Assembly: GCF_001969265.1 (NCBI RefSeq)
Contig: NZ_CP019304.1
Coordinates: 744,001 to 808,000, forward strand
From: Arthrobacter sp. QXT-31
GTDB lineage: Bacteria > Actinomycetota > Actinomycetes > Actinomycetales > Micrococcaceae
DNA: 64,000 nucleotides
Direction: 5' to 3'
The position numbers and the translations under genes are program-made. The notes below the pieces were generated by a model that was not told the origin of the DNA, did no database searches, and saw nothing but the letters and a program-made list of their open reading frames with translations. Shown here in pieces: positions 16,776 through 26,709 of the stretch (its first letter is position 1; each line of letters begins with the position of its first letter).

Positions 16776-17435
16776 GTGACCCGCCTCATTCTTGCTTCCC
16801 AGTCCCCCGCCCGCACCAAACTTCTGACTGAGGCCGGCATCGAGCACCAGGTGCTCGTGTCCGATGTCGACGAGGACGCCGTCCAGGAACGCTACGGCGT
16901 CACCGATCCGCACGACACCGCCCTGCTCCTGGCCCGCGCCAAAGCCGAGGCTGTCGCGTCGCTCCCGGAAGCCGAGGGTGCCCTGGTGCTCGGCTGCGAT
17001 TCCGTGTTCGAGTTCGACGGCGAGTCCCACGGCAAGCCGTACACCGTGGATGTGGCCCGGCAGCGGATGCTGAGGATGAGCGGCAGCAGCGGGGTCCTGC
17101 ACACCGGCCACTGGCTGGTGGACTGCCGTGACACGGATGACGACGGCGGCTCAGGCGCCACACTGGGCAGCGTCGCCTCCGCGGAGGTGCACTTCATGGA
17201 GATGGAGCTCGCCGAGATCGACGCCTACATTGCCACCGGCGAACCGCTCCACTGCGCCGGCTCCTTCACCATTGACGGTTTGGGCGGCGCTTTCATCCGG
17301 AAAGTCGACGGCGACCCGCACGCCGTCGTCGGCCTGTCCGTATCCACGCTCCGCTCCCTGCTGGCCCAGGCGAACGTGAGCATCACCGAGTTCTGGCAGG
17401 ACCTGCCGGACTCGGCAAATCCCGGGGAGTTGTAG
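16776..17435 (+). CDS. maf: Maf-like nucleoside triphosphate pyrophosphatase
   Basis: 219 residues. Maf proteins hydrolyse non-canonical or specific NTPs (dTTP, UTP, modified bases) to the monophosphate and pyrophosphate. The N-terminal LILASQSPARTKLL is the family phosphate-binding segment, and LVLGCDSVFEFDG and GKPYTVDVARQRMLRMSG follow in order. Actinobacterial length is slightly above the usual 190-200. Cytosolic. The name septum formation protein is historical. Followed by the carboxylase alpha gene, with an inverted repeat overlapping the maf stop codon. Confidence 0.88.
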   Translation: MTRLILASQSPARTKLLTEAGIEHQVLVSDVDEDAVQERYGVTDPHDTALLLARAKAEAVASLPEAEGALVLGCDSVFEFDGESHGKPYTVDVARQRMLRMSGSSGVLHTGHWLVDCRDTDDDGGSGATLGSVASAEVHFMEMELAEIDAYIATGEPLHCAGSFTIDGLGGAFIRKVDGDPHAVVGLSVSTLRSLLAQANVSITEFWQDLPDSANPGEL

Positions 17436-17446
17436 CTTCCCTACAA
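17430..17446. promoter_or_regulatory. Inverted repeat upstream of the carboxylase alpha gene
   Basis: TTGTAG-CTTCC-CTACAA overlaps the maf stop codon. It matches the repeat at 6471-6487 as TTGTAGnnnCCCTACA. It lies about 90 bases before the alpha-subunit start and about 62 bases before a possible -10 (TAGGCT, 17508-17513). Confidence 0.5.
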
Positions 17447-17466
17447 AGGCCGGGCCTCCTACACGC

Positions 17467-17495
17467 GGATTCCGCCAGTAATATCGGCGGAATCC
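17467..17495. terminator. 10-bp hairpin between maf and the carboxylase alpha gene
   Basis: GGATTCCGCC (17467-17476) and GGCGGAATCC (17486-17495) are perfect complements around a 9-base loop. It may terminate maf or act in the leader or promoter of the alpha gene. No U-tract. Confidence 0.4.
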
Positions 17496-17537
17496 TCAAA
17501 ATCAGGCTAGGCTCCCTGAAGGAAAGAAGGAGACGCC

Positions 17538-19349
17538 TTGTCAGTAAAGCCGGAGCAGTCCGCAGGTCCAGTGCATTCGAAAATCACCAAGGTTCTGATT
17601 GCGAACCGCGGTGAAATCGCCGTCCGCATCATCCGTGCAGCGCGGGACGAGGGCATCGCCTCCGTCGCCGTTTACGCCGATCCGGACCGGGACGCCCTCC
17701 ACGTCCGGCTCGCCGACGAAGCCTACGCCCTGGGCGGCACCACGGCAGCAGAGTCCTACCTCGTGATGGACAAGCTGATCGACGCGGCCCGCCAGTCCGG
17801 TGCCGACGCCATCCACCCCGGCTACGGTTTCCTGGCCGAGAACGCCCAGTTCGCCGCGAAGGTCATCGACGCCGGCATCACCTGGATCGGACCGTCTCCC
17901 GAGGCCATCTCCGCCCTGGGCGACAAGGTCCAGGCCCGCCACATCGCCGAGAAGGTGGGCGCCCCGCAGGTGCCCGGCACCGCCGACCCCGTGGAGTCCG
18001 CCGAGGAGATCCTGGAATTCGCGGACAAGTTCGGCCTGCCCGTGGCCATCAAGGCCGCCTTCGGCGGCGGCGGCCGCGGCATCAAGGTGGCCCGCACCCG
18101 CGAGGAAATCCCCGAGCTCTTCGATTCCGCCGTCCGCGAGGCCACTGCCGCCTTCGGCCGTGGCGAGTGCTTCATCGAGCGGTTCCTGGACGCCCCGCGC
18201 CACGTCGAAACCCAGTGCCTCGCCGACGCGCACGGCAACGTCGTCGTCGTCTCCACCCGCGACTGCTCGCTCCAGCGCCGCAACCAGAAGCTCGTGGAGG
18301 AGGCCCCCGCCCCCTTCCTGACGGAGGAACAGAACCGCCGCCTCTACGAGTCGTCCAAGGCCATCCTGAAGGAGGCCGGCTACCTGGGCGCCGGAACCTG
18401 CGAGTTCCTGGTCGGCCAGGACGGCACCATCTCCTTCCTCGAGGTGAACACCCGGCTGCAGGTGGAGCACTGCGTCTCGGAGGAAGTGACGGGCATCGAC
18501 CTGGTGCGCGAACAGTTCCGCCTCGCCCGCGGCGAAGAGCTGGGCTACGGCGACCCCGAGGTCCGCGGCCACTCCTTCGAGTTCCGCATCACCGGCGAAG
18601 ATCCGGGCCGCAACTTCATGCCCGCACCGGGCACTATCAGCACTTTGAAGAACCCCACCGGCCCCGGCATCCGCATTGACTCCGGCGTCGAAGAGGGCGA
18701 CGTCATCAGCGGCAACTTCGACTCCATGCTCTCGAAGCTGATCGTGACCGGAGCCGACCGCCCCCAGGCCCTGCAGCGTGCACGCCGCGCCCTCGAGGAG
18801 ATGGTGGTGGAAGGCATTCCCACCGTTATCCCCTTCGACCTGGCCGTGGTCAGCCACCCTGCGTTCGCGCCGGCCGAGGGACCGTTCAGCGTCCACACGC
18901 GCTGGATCGAAACCGAGTTCGTCAACGACCTTCCGGCGTGGACGCCCAACGGCGCCGCTCCGGAGAGCGAGGAAGCCGGCGAACGGCGCACCGTGGTGGT
19001 GGAAGTGGGCGGCAAGCGCCTTGAGGTTGCACTACCCGCGAGCCTCGGCTTCAGCGGCAACGCAGCAGCCGGCGCGAAGCCCGCCAAGTCCAAGAAGCGC
19101 AGCCGCACCGGCGGCGCCACCGCCGCCGCGGGCGGCAACGCCCTGGCCTCCCCCATGCAGGGAACCATCGTCAAGGTGGCCGTGGCCGACGGCGACGTCG
19201 TCGCCGAAGGTGATCTCGTCGTCGTGCTTGAGGCGATGAAGATGGAACAGCCGCTGACGGCGCACCGCGCCGGCACCATCACCGGGCTGTCCGCCGCGGC
19301 GGGCCAGACCGTCTCTGCCGGCGCCGTGATCGCGACGATCGAAGACTAA
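17538..19349 (+). CDS. accA: Acyl-CoA carboxylase alpha subunit (biotin carboxylase + BCCP)
   Basis: 603 residues. Carboxylates its own biotin with ATP and bicarbonate, then passes the carboxyl group to the beta subunit (6631-8214). Order of domains: biotin carboxylase N-terminal domain ([17 protein letters not shown]), ATP-grasp ([25 protein letters not shown]), C-terminal biotin carboxylase domain, a Lys/Ala-rich linker at about residue 510-535, and a BCCP domain with EAMKMEQ; the biotinylated lysine is about K568. The TTG start is supported by AAGGAG 6 bases upstream. The gene is single, ending in a clear bidirectional hairpin. An inverted repeat upstream is shared with the beta-subunit gene. 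Confidence 0.93.
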   Translation: MSVKPEQSAGPVHSKITKVLIANRGEIAVRIIRAARDEGIASVAVYADPDRDALHVRLADEAYALGGTTAAESYLVMDKLIDAARQSGADAIHPGYGFLAENAQFAAKVIDAGITWIGPSPEAISALGDKVQARHIAEKVGAPQVPGTADPVESAEEILEFADKFGLPVAIKAAFGGGGRGIKVARTREEIPELFDSAVREATAAFGRGECFIERFLDAPRHVETQCLADAHGNVVVVSTRDCSLQRRNQKLVEEAPAPFLTEEQNRRLYESSKAILKEAGYLGAGTCEFLVGQDGTISFLEVNTRLQVEHCVSEEVTGIDLVREQFRLARGEELGYGDPEVRGHSFEFRITGEDPGRNFMPAPGTISTLKNPTGPGIRIDSGVEEGDVISGNFDSMLSKLIVTGADRPQALQRARRALEEMVVEGIPTVIPFDLAVVSHPAFAPAEGPFSVHTRWIETEFVNDLPAWTPNGAAPESEEAGERRTVVVEVGGKRLEVALPASLGFSGNAAAGAKPAKSKKRSRTGGATAAAGGNALASPMQGTIVKVAVADGDVVAEGDLVVVLEAMKMEQPLTAHRAGTITGLSAAAGQTVSAGAVIATIED

Positions 19350-19367
19350 GACTCCCAAAGACTGCAT

Positions 19368-19404
19368 GGAAATGCCCGGTGTGAAACCACACCGGGCATT
19401 TTCC
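19368..19404. terminator. Bidirectional terminator between the carboxylase alpha gene and the MFS gene
   Basis: A 16-bp stem (19368-19383 with 19388-19404, one bulged T) flanked by runs of A and T on both sides serves two converging genes. Confidence 0.7.
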
Positions 19405-19426
19405 GTTTAAGCGCAGGAGCTGGGAA

Positions 19427-20839
19427 TCAGGCCACGTTGTTCTCGTAGTCCGTGTCCTTGGTTTCGCGCGTGATCCACAGCGCGATGAAGGTCAGCACCG
19501 CGGCCGCGGCCATGTAGACGCCGACCAGCCACGTGCTGCCGCCGGCCGCCTGCCACAGGGCAATGGCGATGAACGACGCCGGAGCAGCGCCGATGACGCT
19601 GGAGAGGTTGTATGCGACGGCCGAGCCGGTGTACCGCACATTGGACGGGAACAGCTCGGGCAGGATGGCAGCCATCGGGCCGAAGGTGAGTCCCATCAGG
19701 GTGAAGCCGACGATGAGGCCCACGATCGCTGCGCCGGGGCCGGGGCCGAACATGGTGAACCACAGCGCGCCGAAGACGAAGATGCCTGCGGTGACGCCCA
19801 TAAGGAACTTGCGGCGGCCCCACTTCTCGGCCAACGGGCCGGACACGAGGGTGAAGATGCCGAAGAAGACGACGCCGAGGATCAGCATCCAGAGGAAGTC
19901 ACCGCGCGGAACACCCAGGCCGGGAACGAAGTTGGCCACCTCGGCGGCGGACATCGGCTTGCCGGCCTTCTCGGCAGCAGCCTGCGCAGCCTCAACGGAG
20001 GCCGGCTTGGTGCCGTAAGTCAGGGTGAAGGAGGTCATGATGTAGAACAGCACGTACGTGGCCAGCATGATGAAGGTACCGGCCAGCACCGGGCGCCAGT
20101 GGCTCTTGATGGTGGCGGCGAAGGGAACCTTTGCCACCTTGTCCTCTTTCAGGACCTTCTGGAAGGAGGCGCTTTCCACGAGCTTGAGGCGGACGTACAG
20201 GCCAACGATCACCAGCACGGCGCTGAGCAGGAACGGCACCCGCCAGCCCCAGGCCAGGAAGTCCTCGGGGGTGAGCACGGCGTTGAACCAGATGAAGAGC
20301 AGGTTGGCCAGGATGAAGCCAATGGGGGCGCCGAGCTGCGGGAAGGTGCCGTAGATGGCGCGCTTGCCCTCGGGGGCGTTCTCGGTGGCCAGCAGTGCGG
20401 CACCGGACCATTCACCGCCCAGCGCCAGGCCCTGGGCGAAGCGCAGCAGCACCAGCAGCAGCGGCGCCAGGACCGCCCAGCCGGCCACGGAGGCGGTGGG
20501 CAGCAGGCCGATGAAGAAGGTGGCCAGGCCCATGGTCAGGAGCGAAGCAACGAGGGTGCCCTTGCGGCCGAACTTGTCGCCGAAGTGTCCGAAGAGGACC
20601 GAGCCGATGGGCCGGGCGATGAACGCGACGCCGAAGATGGCGAAGGAGCTCAGGAGGGCGTTGATCTCGGTGGCTTGCGGGAAGAAGAGCCGCGGGAAGA
20701 CCAGTACCGACGCGGTTGCGTAGATGTAGAAGTCGTAGAACTCGATCGTCGTGCCGATGAGGCTGGCAAAGATCACTTTGCCCTTGGAGTTCACCGGTTT
20801 GACGGAGCCATGTTCCGTTGACGTTGCAGGCGATGACAT
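19427..20839 (-). CDS. MFS transporter, metabolite:H+ symporter (MHS) type
   Basis: 470 residues with 12 predicted helices. The N-terminal IGTTIEFYDFYIYATAS and FFPQ are typical of the MHS family (ShiA, ProP, citrate and dicarboxylate transporters), as are RPIGSVLFGHFGDKFGRKG and LALGGEWSGAALLATE. These proteins import organic acids or osmolytes with protons. A loop of about 35 residues rich in Ala/Glu/Lys between helices 7 and 8 is longer than usual. Substrate unknown. It diverges from narK but shows no link to nitrogen use. Confidence 0.87.
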   Translation of the reverse strand: MSSPATSTEHGSVKPVNSKGKVIFASLIGTTIEFYDFYIYATASVLVFPRLFFPQATEINALLSSFAIFGVAFIARPIGSVLFGHFGDKFGRKGTLVASLLTMGLATFFIGLLPTASVAGWAVLAPLLLVLLRFAQGLALGGEWSGAALLATENAPEGKRAIYGTFPQLGAPIGFILANLLFIWFNAVLTPEDFLAWGWRVPFLLSAVLVIVGLYVRLKLVESASFQKVLKEDKVAKVPFAATIKSHWRPVLAGTFIMLATYVLFYIMTSFTLTYGTKPASVEAAQAAAEKAGKPMSAAEVANFVPGLGVPRGDFLWMLILGVVFFGIFTLVSGPLAEKWGRRKFLMGVTAGIFVFGALWFTMFGPGPGAAIVGLIVGFTLMGLTFGPMAAILPELFPSNVRYTGSAVAYNLSSVIGAAPASFIAIALWQAAGGSTWLVGVYMAAAAVLTFIALWITRETKDTDYENNVA

Positions 20840-21034
20840 GTGGGGACGCTTTCATGAGTACTGGACGGACCTCGCACGGAAGCCCCTCCAACCATAGGGA
20901 TAAAACAGAGTTCAATCTTAGTTCCCGCCATCCATCCAGCGGACAAGCGGTCCAGCATTCGGACTTCCTGAGTTGTCTCAGCATGAGGTCGTTCGACAAG
21001 CCTAACTCTGCCCCCGGGCCGCTGATAGGCAAAT

Positions 21035-21088
21035 GTCACAGCACGTTAACAAAGGGCGACCATCTGCGAAACGCGCCGTCCCTACCTT
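21035..21088 (+). promoter_or_regulatory. GlnR-like box array and -10 of the narK-nasA-nasC operon
   Basis: Boxes every 11 bases: GTCAC (21035), TTAAC (21046), CGACC (21057), GAAAC (21068). GAAAC ends exactly 10 bases before TACCTT (21083-21088), the likely -10. GTCAC and GAAAC match the known GlnR pattern GTnAC-N6-GAAAC; the two middle boxes match poorly. The same GAAAC-N10--10 spacing occurs at nirB, nirD and the FAD gene at 39439. Confidence 0.6.
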
Positions 21089-21119
21089 GGAAGGACAACA
21101 TCCCCCAAGGAGGTATACC

Positions 21120-22553
21120 GTGACTGCTGACCGCACCGCAGACGCCGGAACCCATAATTCCCTCGATCTTGCCGCCGCCACCACTGCCGATGCACCCGAT
21201 ACCCTTGCCCTCGAAGTGCGCCCCGGTCGCTGGATCGCCAACTGGGACGCCGAGAACAAGCACCAGTGGGAATCCCAGGGCCGCTCCATCGCACGCCGCA
21301 ACCTCAACTGGTCCATCTTCGCCGAATTCCTTGGCTTCGTCGTCTGGCAGCTGTGGTCGATCGTCGTCGTCCAGCTCCCCGCTGCGGGCTTCACGTTCAG
21401 CACCTCCGAAATCTTCTGGCTTATCTCCATGCCGAGCCTGGTCGGCGCCACGCTCCGGATCCCGTACACGTTCATGGTTCCGCGCTTCGGTGGCCGGAAC
21501 TGGACCATCGTCTCCGCCCTGCTCCTGCTGATCCCCTCGGTGGGACTGGCCGTGTGCGTTTCCAACCCGGAAACACCGTTCGGCGTCATGCTCCTGGTGG
21601 CCGCCCTTGCAGGCTTCGGCGGCGGCAACTTCGCCAGCTCGATGGCCAACATCACCTTCTTCTACCCCGCCCGTGAAAAGGGCTGGGCCCTGGGCCTGAA
21701 CGCCGCCGGCGGCAACCTCGGCGCCGCGGTGGCACAGCTTGCCGTGCCGATCGCCATCACACTGCTGGCCGCGGGCACCGTCAACCTGCCAATGGCAGGG
21801 CTCATGTGGGTTCCGCTGATCCTCCTGGCAGCCTTCGGCGCCTACAAGTACATGAACAACCTCACGAGCGCCAAGGGCGACGTGGCCGGTTCTGTTGCAG
21901 CAATCAAGGAACCCCACCTGTGGGTCATGGCACTGCTGTACATCGGCACATTCGGCTCCTTCATCGGCTTCGCCGGCGTGTTCCCGAAGCTCATCAAGGA
22001 CTACTTCCCCGAATTCTCCTCCATCTCCGTCGGCGCAGTGGCCCTCTCCCTGGCCTTCCTCGGCCCGCTGGTCGGTTCCCTGGCCCGCCCCTACGGCGGC
22101 CGCATGGCCGACCGCATGGGAGGAGCGCGCATGACGGTGGCAGCCTTCGCCTCGATGGCCGTCATCACCCTGACCATGATCTGGACCCTGCCGCTGAAGA
22201 ACTTCTGGCTCTTCCTGGTCCTGTTCCTGATGCTGTTCACGGCCAGCGGCTTCGGAAACGGCGCCACCTACCGCATGATCCCGGTGATCTTCGCGACCTC
22301 CAGCCGGGCAGCCCGCTCCGGAGCCAGCTCGGTGCAGACCCAGCGCCTGGCCTCCTCGGCACTCGGCCTAATCTCAGCCATCGGCGCCTACGGCGGGTTC
22401 GTCATCCCGCAGGTGCTCAACGCCTCCAACACCGCCAGCGGCTCCTACACCCCGGCCTTCTACGGCTTCGTCGGAGCGTACGCCCTGATGCTCGCCGTCT
22501 GCTGGTTCTGCTACATCCGCAACGCCAACCGAAACGCGATGGGACACGTCTAA
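21120..22553 (+). CDS. narK: Nitrate/nitrite transporter NarK (NNP family)
   Basis: Imports nitrate and/or exports nitrite. 477 residues, 12 helices. Both nitrate signatures are visible: GFGGGNFASSMANITFFYP in helix 5 and TASGFGNGATYRMIPVIF in helix 11. The substrate-binding Arg residues lie in TLRIPYTFMVPRFGGRNW and GATYRMIP. The GTG at 21120 is chosen since a full AAGGAGGT precedes it by 5 bases; frames open further upstream run through the promoter. One base separates it from nasA, so uptake and reduction are cotranscribed. It is driven by a promoter with GlnR-like boxes. Confidence 0.93.
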   Translation: MTADRTADAGTHNSLDLAAATTADAPDTLALEVRPGRWIANWDAENKHQWESQGRSIARRNLNWSIFAEFLGFVVWQLWSIVVVQLPAAGFTFSTSEIFWLISMPSLVGATLRIPYTFMVPRFGGRNWTIVSALLLLIPSVGLAVCVSNPETPFGVMLLVAALAGFGGGNFASSMANITFFYPAREKGWALGLNAAGGNLGAAVAQLAVPIAITLLAAGTVNLPMAGLMWVPLILLAAFGAYKYMNNLTSAKGDVAGSVAAIKEPHLWVMALLYIGTFGSFIGFAGVFPKLIKDYFPEFSSISVGAVALSLAFLGPLVGSLARPYGGRMADRMGGARMTVAAFASMAVITLTMIWTLPLKNFWLFLVLFLMLFTASGFGNGATYRMIPVIFATSSRAARSGASSVQTQRLASSALGLISAIGAYGGFVIPQVLNASNTASGSYTPAFYGFVGAYALMLAVCWFCYIRNANRNAMGHV

Positions 22554-22554
22554 C

Positions 22555-24777
22555 ATGACCAAAAGCGCCGACACGCACTGCCCCTACTGCGCCCTGCAGT
22601 GCGCCATGACGCTCAAGTCCCCGGCGGCCCAGGCCGCCACGGGCCTGGCCCCGGCTGCACAGCCGGGGTCAGGCCCCGTGCCTGCCCTTGCGGTGCCTGC
22701 TCTCGAGGGGCCCGCCCTCGAGGTGAACGGCCGCGACTTCCCCACCAACCGCGGCGGCCTCTGCCGCAAGGGGTGGACCTCGGCCTCGCTCCTGCAGCAC
22801 CCCGGACGCGTCACCGAGCCCATGCTCAAAGGGCCCGACGGCGTCTTCCGCCCCATCTCCTGGGATGAGGCCCTGGGACGCGTCACCGCCGCCGTGAAGG
22901 ATGCCCGGGCCAGGTACGGCGCGGACTCCGTCGGCGTGTTCGGCGGCGGCGGCCTCACCAACGAAAAGGCGTACCAGCTCGGCAAATTCGCCCGCCTCGC
23001 ACTGGGAACCTCGCGAATCGACTACAACGGCCGGTTCTGCATGTCGTCCGCGGCGGCCGCGGGCATGCGGGCCTTCGGCCTGGACCGCGGGCTGCCCTTT
23101 CCGCTGGAGGCGCTGGATACGGCCAGCACCATCCTGATGCTCGGATCCAACGTCGCCGAGACCATGCCGCCCTTCGTCCAGCACCTGCAGGGCGTCCGCG
23201 ACGCCGGCGGCCTCATCGTGGTGGACCCGCGGCGTTCCGCCACAGCGGGATTCACCTCCGACGGCGGCGGCATCCACCTCCAGCCCCTCCCCGGCACCGA
23301 CCTCACGCTCCTGCTGGGCCTCTCCCACGTAGTGATCCACGAAGGCCTCCTCGACGCCGAATACATCGAGGCGCGCACCACCGGCTTCGACGCCGTGGTC
23401 CGGTCCGTCAACGCCTACTGGCCGGAACGGGTGCAGTCCATCACCGGCGTACCCGCCGACCTCATCCGTGAGACAGCCCGCCGGCTGGCCGCCGGCGCGC
23501 GCCGCGGCGGCACTTACATCCTGACCGGACGCGGCGTGGAGCAGCACGTGGACGGCACGGACACCGCCACGGCGGCCATCAACCTCAGCCTCCTGCTGGG
23601 CCTGCCGGGCAGCGCCCGCAGCGGCTACGGCACGCTCACGGGGCAGGGCAACGGCCAGGGCGGCCGCGAGCACGGCCAGAAGGCCGACCAGCTGCCCGGT
23701 TACCGCAAGATCACCGATCCCGCCGCACGGGCACATATGGCCTCGGTGTGGGGCGTGGATGAGTCCCTCATTCCGGGTCCCGGCCTGCCAGCCGTGCAGC
23801 TGCTCAAGTCCCTGGGACAGCCCGACGGCGTCCGGTGCCTTTTGGTGCACGCCTCCAACATCGCCGTCGCGTCCCCGGATGCCAACGCCGTCATCCGCGG
23901 GCTCCGCAGCCTGGATTTCCTGGTGGTCTGCGACTTCTTCATGTCCGAGACCGCAGCCGAGGCTGACCTCGTCCTGCCGGTGCTGCAGTGGGCCGAAGAG
24001 GAAGGCACCCTGACCAATCTGGAAGGCCGCGTGCTCCGCCGCCGGCAGGCGATCCAGCCGCCCGCCGGCGCCCGCAGCGAGCTGTGGATCATGGCCCGGC
24101 TCGCCGAGGCCCTCGAGGCGCCGTCCACCTACAGCGACGACCCCGAGACGGTCTTCGAGGAGCTGCGCCAGGCATCAGCGGGAGGCGCGGCTGACTACTC
24201 GGGCATCGACTACGCCCTGCTGGACAGCGGCGCAGCCGCGTACTGGCCCTACCCCGCAGGCAGCACCGGAACCCCACGCATGTTCCTGGACGCCTTTGCC
24301 CACCCGGACGGCAAGGCCGTCATGACACCGGTGGCGCCGCGCCGCCGTCGTACTCCCACTGCCAATCCAGACCCGGCCGCCAAGCCCATGACCCTGATCA
24401 CCGGCAGGCTGCTGGAGCACTACCAGTCAGGCGCGCAGACGCGGCGGGTGGCCGAACTCCTGGCGTCGCAGCCCGAAGCCCGGGTGCAGATCCATCCGGC
24501 GGCCGCCGCCGCCATGGGGATCACGGAGGGTGCGGAGGTCTCGGTGGCGAATGAGCGCGGTGAGGAGGTCTGCCGTGCCGAGCTCAGCACCGCCATCCGC
24601 CAGGAGACCGTTTTCCTGCCGTTCCACTTCCCCGAACTGGAAAGCGCGAACCGGCTGACGGAAGCCGCCACGGACCCCATCTCCGGGATGCCCGAATTCA
24701 AGTTCAACAAAGTATGGGTCCGGCTGGCAGCCGCCACCCCGGCCAGCAGCGTTCTTCAGACAGCGGAGGCCTCATGA
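22555..24777 (+). CDS. nasA: Assimilatory nitrate reductase catalytic subunit (molybdopterin oxidoreductase)
   Basis: Reduces nitrate to nitrite in the cytosol. 740 residues. The 4Fe-4S ligands are C9, C12, C16 and C70. The likely molybdenum ligand is C162 in [29 protein letters not shown] is the typical Mo-bis-MGD motif. The C-terminal dinucleotide-binding domain ([15 protein letters not shown]) is complete. There is no twin-arginine signal, which separates it from periplasmic NapA. Between C16 and C70 there is an Ala/Pro-rich insert at about residues 24-55, so the ligand spacing is unusually wide. The stop codon overlaps the nasC start (ATGA), so electron donor and reductase are coupled. 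Confidence 0.92.
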   Translation: MTKSADTHCPYCALQCAMTLKSPAAQAATGLAPAAQPGSGPVPALAVPALEGPALEVNGRDFPTNRGGLCRKGWTSASLLQHPGRVTEPMLKGPDGVFRPISWDEALGRVTAAVKDARARYGADSVGVFGGGGLTNEKAYQLGKFARLALGTSRIDYNGRFCMSSAAAAGMRAFGLDRGLPFPLEALDTASTILMLGSNVAETMPPFVQHLQGVRDAGGLIVVDPRRSATAGFTSDGGGIHLQPLPGTDLTLLLGLSHVVIHEGLLDAEYIEARTTGFDAVVRSVNAYWPERVQSITGVPADLIRETARRLAAGARRGGTYILTGRGVEQHVDGTDTATAAINLSLLLGLPGSARSGYGTLTGQGNGQGGREHGQKADQLPGYRKITDPAARAHMASVWGVDESLIPGPGLPAVQLLKSLGQPDGVRCLLVHASNIAVASPDANAVIRGLRSLDFLVVCDFFMSETAAEADLVLPVLQWAEEEGTLTNLEGRVLRRRQAIQPPAGARSELWIMARLAEALEAPSTYSDDPETVFEELRQASAGGAADYSGIDYALLDSGAAAYWPYPAGSTGTPRMFLDAFAHPDGKAVMTPVAPRRRRTPTANPDPAAKPMTLITGRLLEHYQSGAQTRRVAELLASQPEARVQIHPAAAAAMGITEGAEVSVANERGEEVCRAELSTAIRQETVFLPFHFPELESANRLTEAATDPISGMPEFKFNKVWVRLAAATPASSVLQTAEAS

Positions 24778-26336
24778 GCGAGCAGATTGTAATTGTCGGA
24801 TTCGGTCCGGTGGCCGCGCGGCTGGTGGATGAGCTGCTGCCGGCACTGCGTGCCGGGCAGGTGGGGCTGACGGTCATCGGGCAGGAAACCGAGGCCGCCT
24901 ACAACCGCGTGCTGGTGGCCGACCTCGGCGTTGGCCGCACCACGCCCGAGGCGCTGGCCCTCGCCGACGCCGCAGCACTGGTGGCCGACGGCGTGGACGT
25001 CCGGCTGGGCGTGGCGGTCAGGCGCGTGGACCGCGCCCGGCAGTCCGTCCTCCTCTCCGACGGCACCACCGCGCACTACGACCGGCTGGTCTTCGCCACC
25101 GGATCCCGGCCGGTGGTCCCCAACCTCACCGGGCTGAACCCGGACCCCGCGGCCCCCGTCCTCCCGCCGGGCGTCACCGCGCTCCGCGACCTCCGCGACG
25201 CCGGGGTGCTGCGGACGGCGGTGGAAAGCCGCAAGCGCGTGGTGGTGCTGGGCGGCGGCGTGCTGGGGCTGGAGACGGCCCTCGCGGCCGCAGAGGAAGG
25301 CGCCACGGTCACCGTGGTGCACAACGGCCCCCACCCGCTGGGCCGGAACATCGACCGCGGCGGCGGCGCCGTCCTGGCTGCCAGCCTGCGCAGCTGCGGC
25401 GTCCGGATGGCCGGAAACGCCCGTTCCACCGGCATTGAACACAACGGCCCCGACGGCGGGTTCTCGGCGCTGCTGCTCGACGACGGGTCGGCGATCGACG
25501 GCGACCTGCTGGTCCTCTCCTGCGGCGTCCGCCCGCGCATCGAACTCGCCGAAGGCTGCGGACTTTCCACCGGCACGGGCATCCTGGTGGACCACCGGCT
25601 GCGTGCCCACCACGAGCCGCACATCTTCGCCATCGGTGACTGCGCCGAGGTCCGCTGCCCGGATCCCGCCTGCATCGAGTGCCGCACGGCGCGGGGACCC
25701 TCAGGGCTGGTGGGGCCCGGCTGGCGCCAGGCCGAATGGCTCGCCGAATACCTCCTGCTGCTGTCCGAGGGTGCCGTGGAGGACGCTGAAGCACTGCCCC
25801 CGCTCCCCCAGGAGAAGCCGGGCGTGATTGTGCTGAAGGCCCGCGGCATGAACATGGCCGTGGCCGGTGACAACTCCGCGGAACCGTGGGATGAGGAAGT
25901 CCTGGCAGCCGGCGCCGTCAACGGCAGGCCGCGGCTGCAGGTGGCCCAGTGGGCGGACCCCGAGCACGGGCGCTACGTGAAGATGACCACCCGCGGCGGC
26001 GTGCTGGAGGGCCTGGTCAGCGTGGGCATGCCGCGCACCGCCGGAGAGCTGGTGCAGCTCTTCGAACGCGGCGCTGAACTGCCGGCGGACAGGTCCCTGC
26101 TCCTGCGCCTCGACGGACCCGACCAGCTGGCTGCAGCAGGTCCCTCCAACGATCCTGAGAGCACCGTGTGCCGCTGCGCCGGCGTGAGCGGAGGCAAGAT
26201 CGCCGACGCCGCCGCAGGCGGGTGCTCCACCGTGGCCGAGGTTTCCACCGCCACCCGCGCGGGCACCGGCTGCGGCGGCTGCCACGAGGACATCAAAGGA
26301 CTGATCGAGAAGCACTTTCAGGGAGCTGCCGCCTGA
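24774..26336 (+). CDS. nasC: FAD-dependent NAD(P)H oxidoreductase with BFD-type 2Fe-2S domain, nitrate reductase electron donor
   Basis: 520 residues. Passes electrons from NAD(P)H to NasA. The N-terminal FAD motif is IVIVGFGPVAARLVDEL, the NAD motif is VVVLGGGVLGLETALAAAEEG, and the second FAD motif ends with IFAIGDC. The C-terminus is a BFD-like 2Fe-2S domain with C466, C468, C500 and C503. Directly after the GD motif there is an extra cluster of four cysteines, C290, C295, C300 and C303, which the usual NirB or rubredoxin-reductase-like proteins lack. The layout resembles the N-terminal half of NirB. The start is the ATG at 24774, overlapping the nasA stop. Confidence 0.85.
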   Translation: MSEQIVIVGFGPVAARLVDELLPALRAGQVGLTVIGQETEAAYNRVLVADLGVGRTTPEALALADAAALVADGVDVRLGVAVRRVDRARQSVLLSDGTTAHYDRLVFATGSRPVVPNLTGLNPDPAAPVLPPGVTALRDLRDAGVLRTAVESRKRVVVLGGGVLGLETALAAAEEGATVTVVHNGPHPLGRNIDRGGGAVLAASLRSCGVRMAGNARSTGIEHNGPDGGFSALLLDDGSAIDGDLLVLSCGVRPRIELAEGCGLSTGTGILVDHRLRAHHEPHIFAIGDCAEVRCPDPACIECRTARGPSGLVGPGWRQAEWLAEYLLLLSEGAVEDAEALPPLPQEKPGVIVLKARGMNMAVAGDNSAEPWDEEVLAAGAVNGRPRLQVAQWADPEHGRYVKMTTRGGVLEGLVSVGMPRTAGELVQLFERGAELPADRSLLLRLDGPDQLAAAGPSNDPESTVCRCAGVSGGKIADAAAGGCSTVAEVSTATRAGTGCGGCHEDIKGLIEKHFQGAAA

Positions 26337-26709
26337 CGGCTGACCTGCTTTTCGGAGGAGTATAAAAGACTGTGCTCATCATTTACTGATACGGGATGAA
26401 AGTATCGGATAAAAAGCCGCCCATTAATGAAGCACAGCCCTTGCATGGGACCGATGCGGCGAATAACATCGTTTCCACTTGCGCCGGTGACTCCGGCTGA
26501 ATGATCGGCGGATTTTATATGCCGCAGTCAGGGCTTGTCCCGAATTCTTTCGGCGTACGGTCTCCTGCATTTACTTATGCTGGTGCGTCAGTCTTTCCGG
26601 CTCGAGGAATAAACAGCACTATGGGCAAAGTCGCCCATGTGTTCAGGCGTGCCGCAGGCGGCGCCGCCATCCGATTATTCCGCGATCCGTACAACGATGG
26701 GTCACGATC
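26337..26709. other. Low-GC intergenic region with inverted repeats
   Basis: About 370 bases, visibly richer in A and T than the flanks. No convincing gene: a 70-codon frame at 26501-26713 lacks a ribosome site and family features. It holds CTGTGCT (26371-26377) with its complement AGCACAG about 58 bases later, and a perfect ATGGGC-N6-GCCCAT hairpin at about 26620-26637. These could be promoter or leader elements of the secreted-protein gene. No known riboswitch was recognised. Confidence 0.4.

Noticed and set aside
17541..18896. Antisense frame of 451 codons over the carboxylase alpha gene
   Set aside because: Shadow of the sense gene; Gly/Val/Asp-rich without motifs or ribosome site.
20915..20946. 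TTGTCC and TAAGAT as promoter of the MFS gene
   Set aside because: The spacer is 20 bases, too long for a standard promoter; not reported as a feature.
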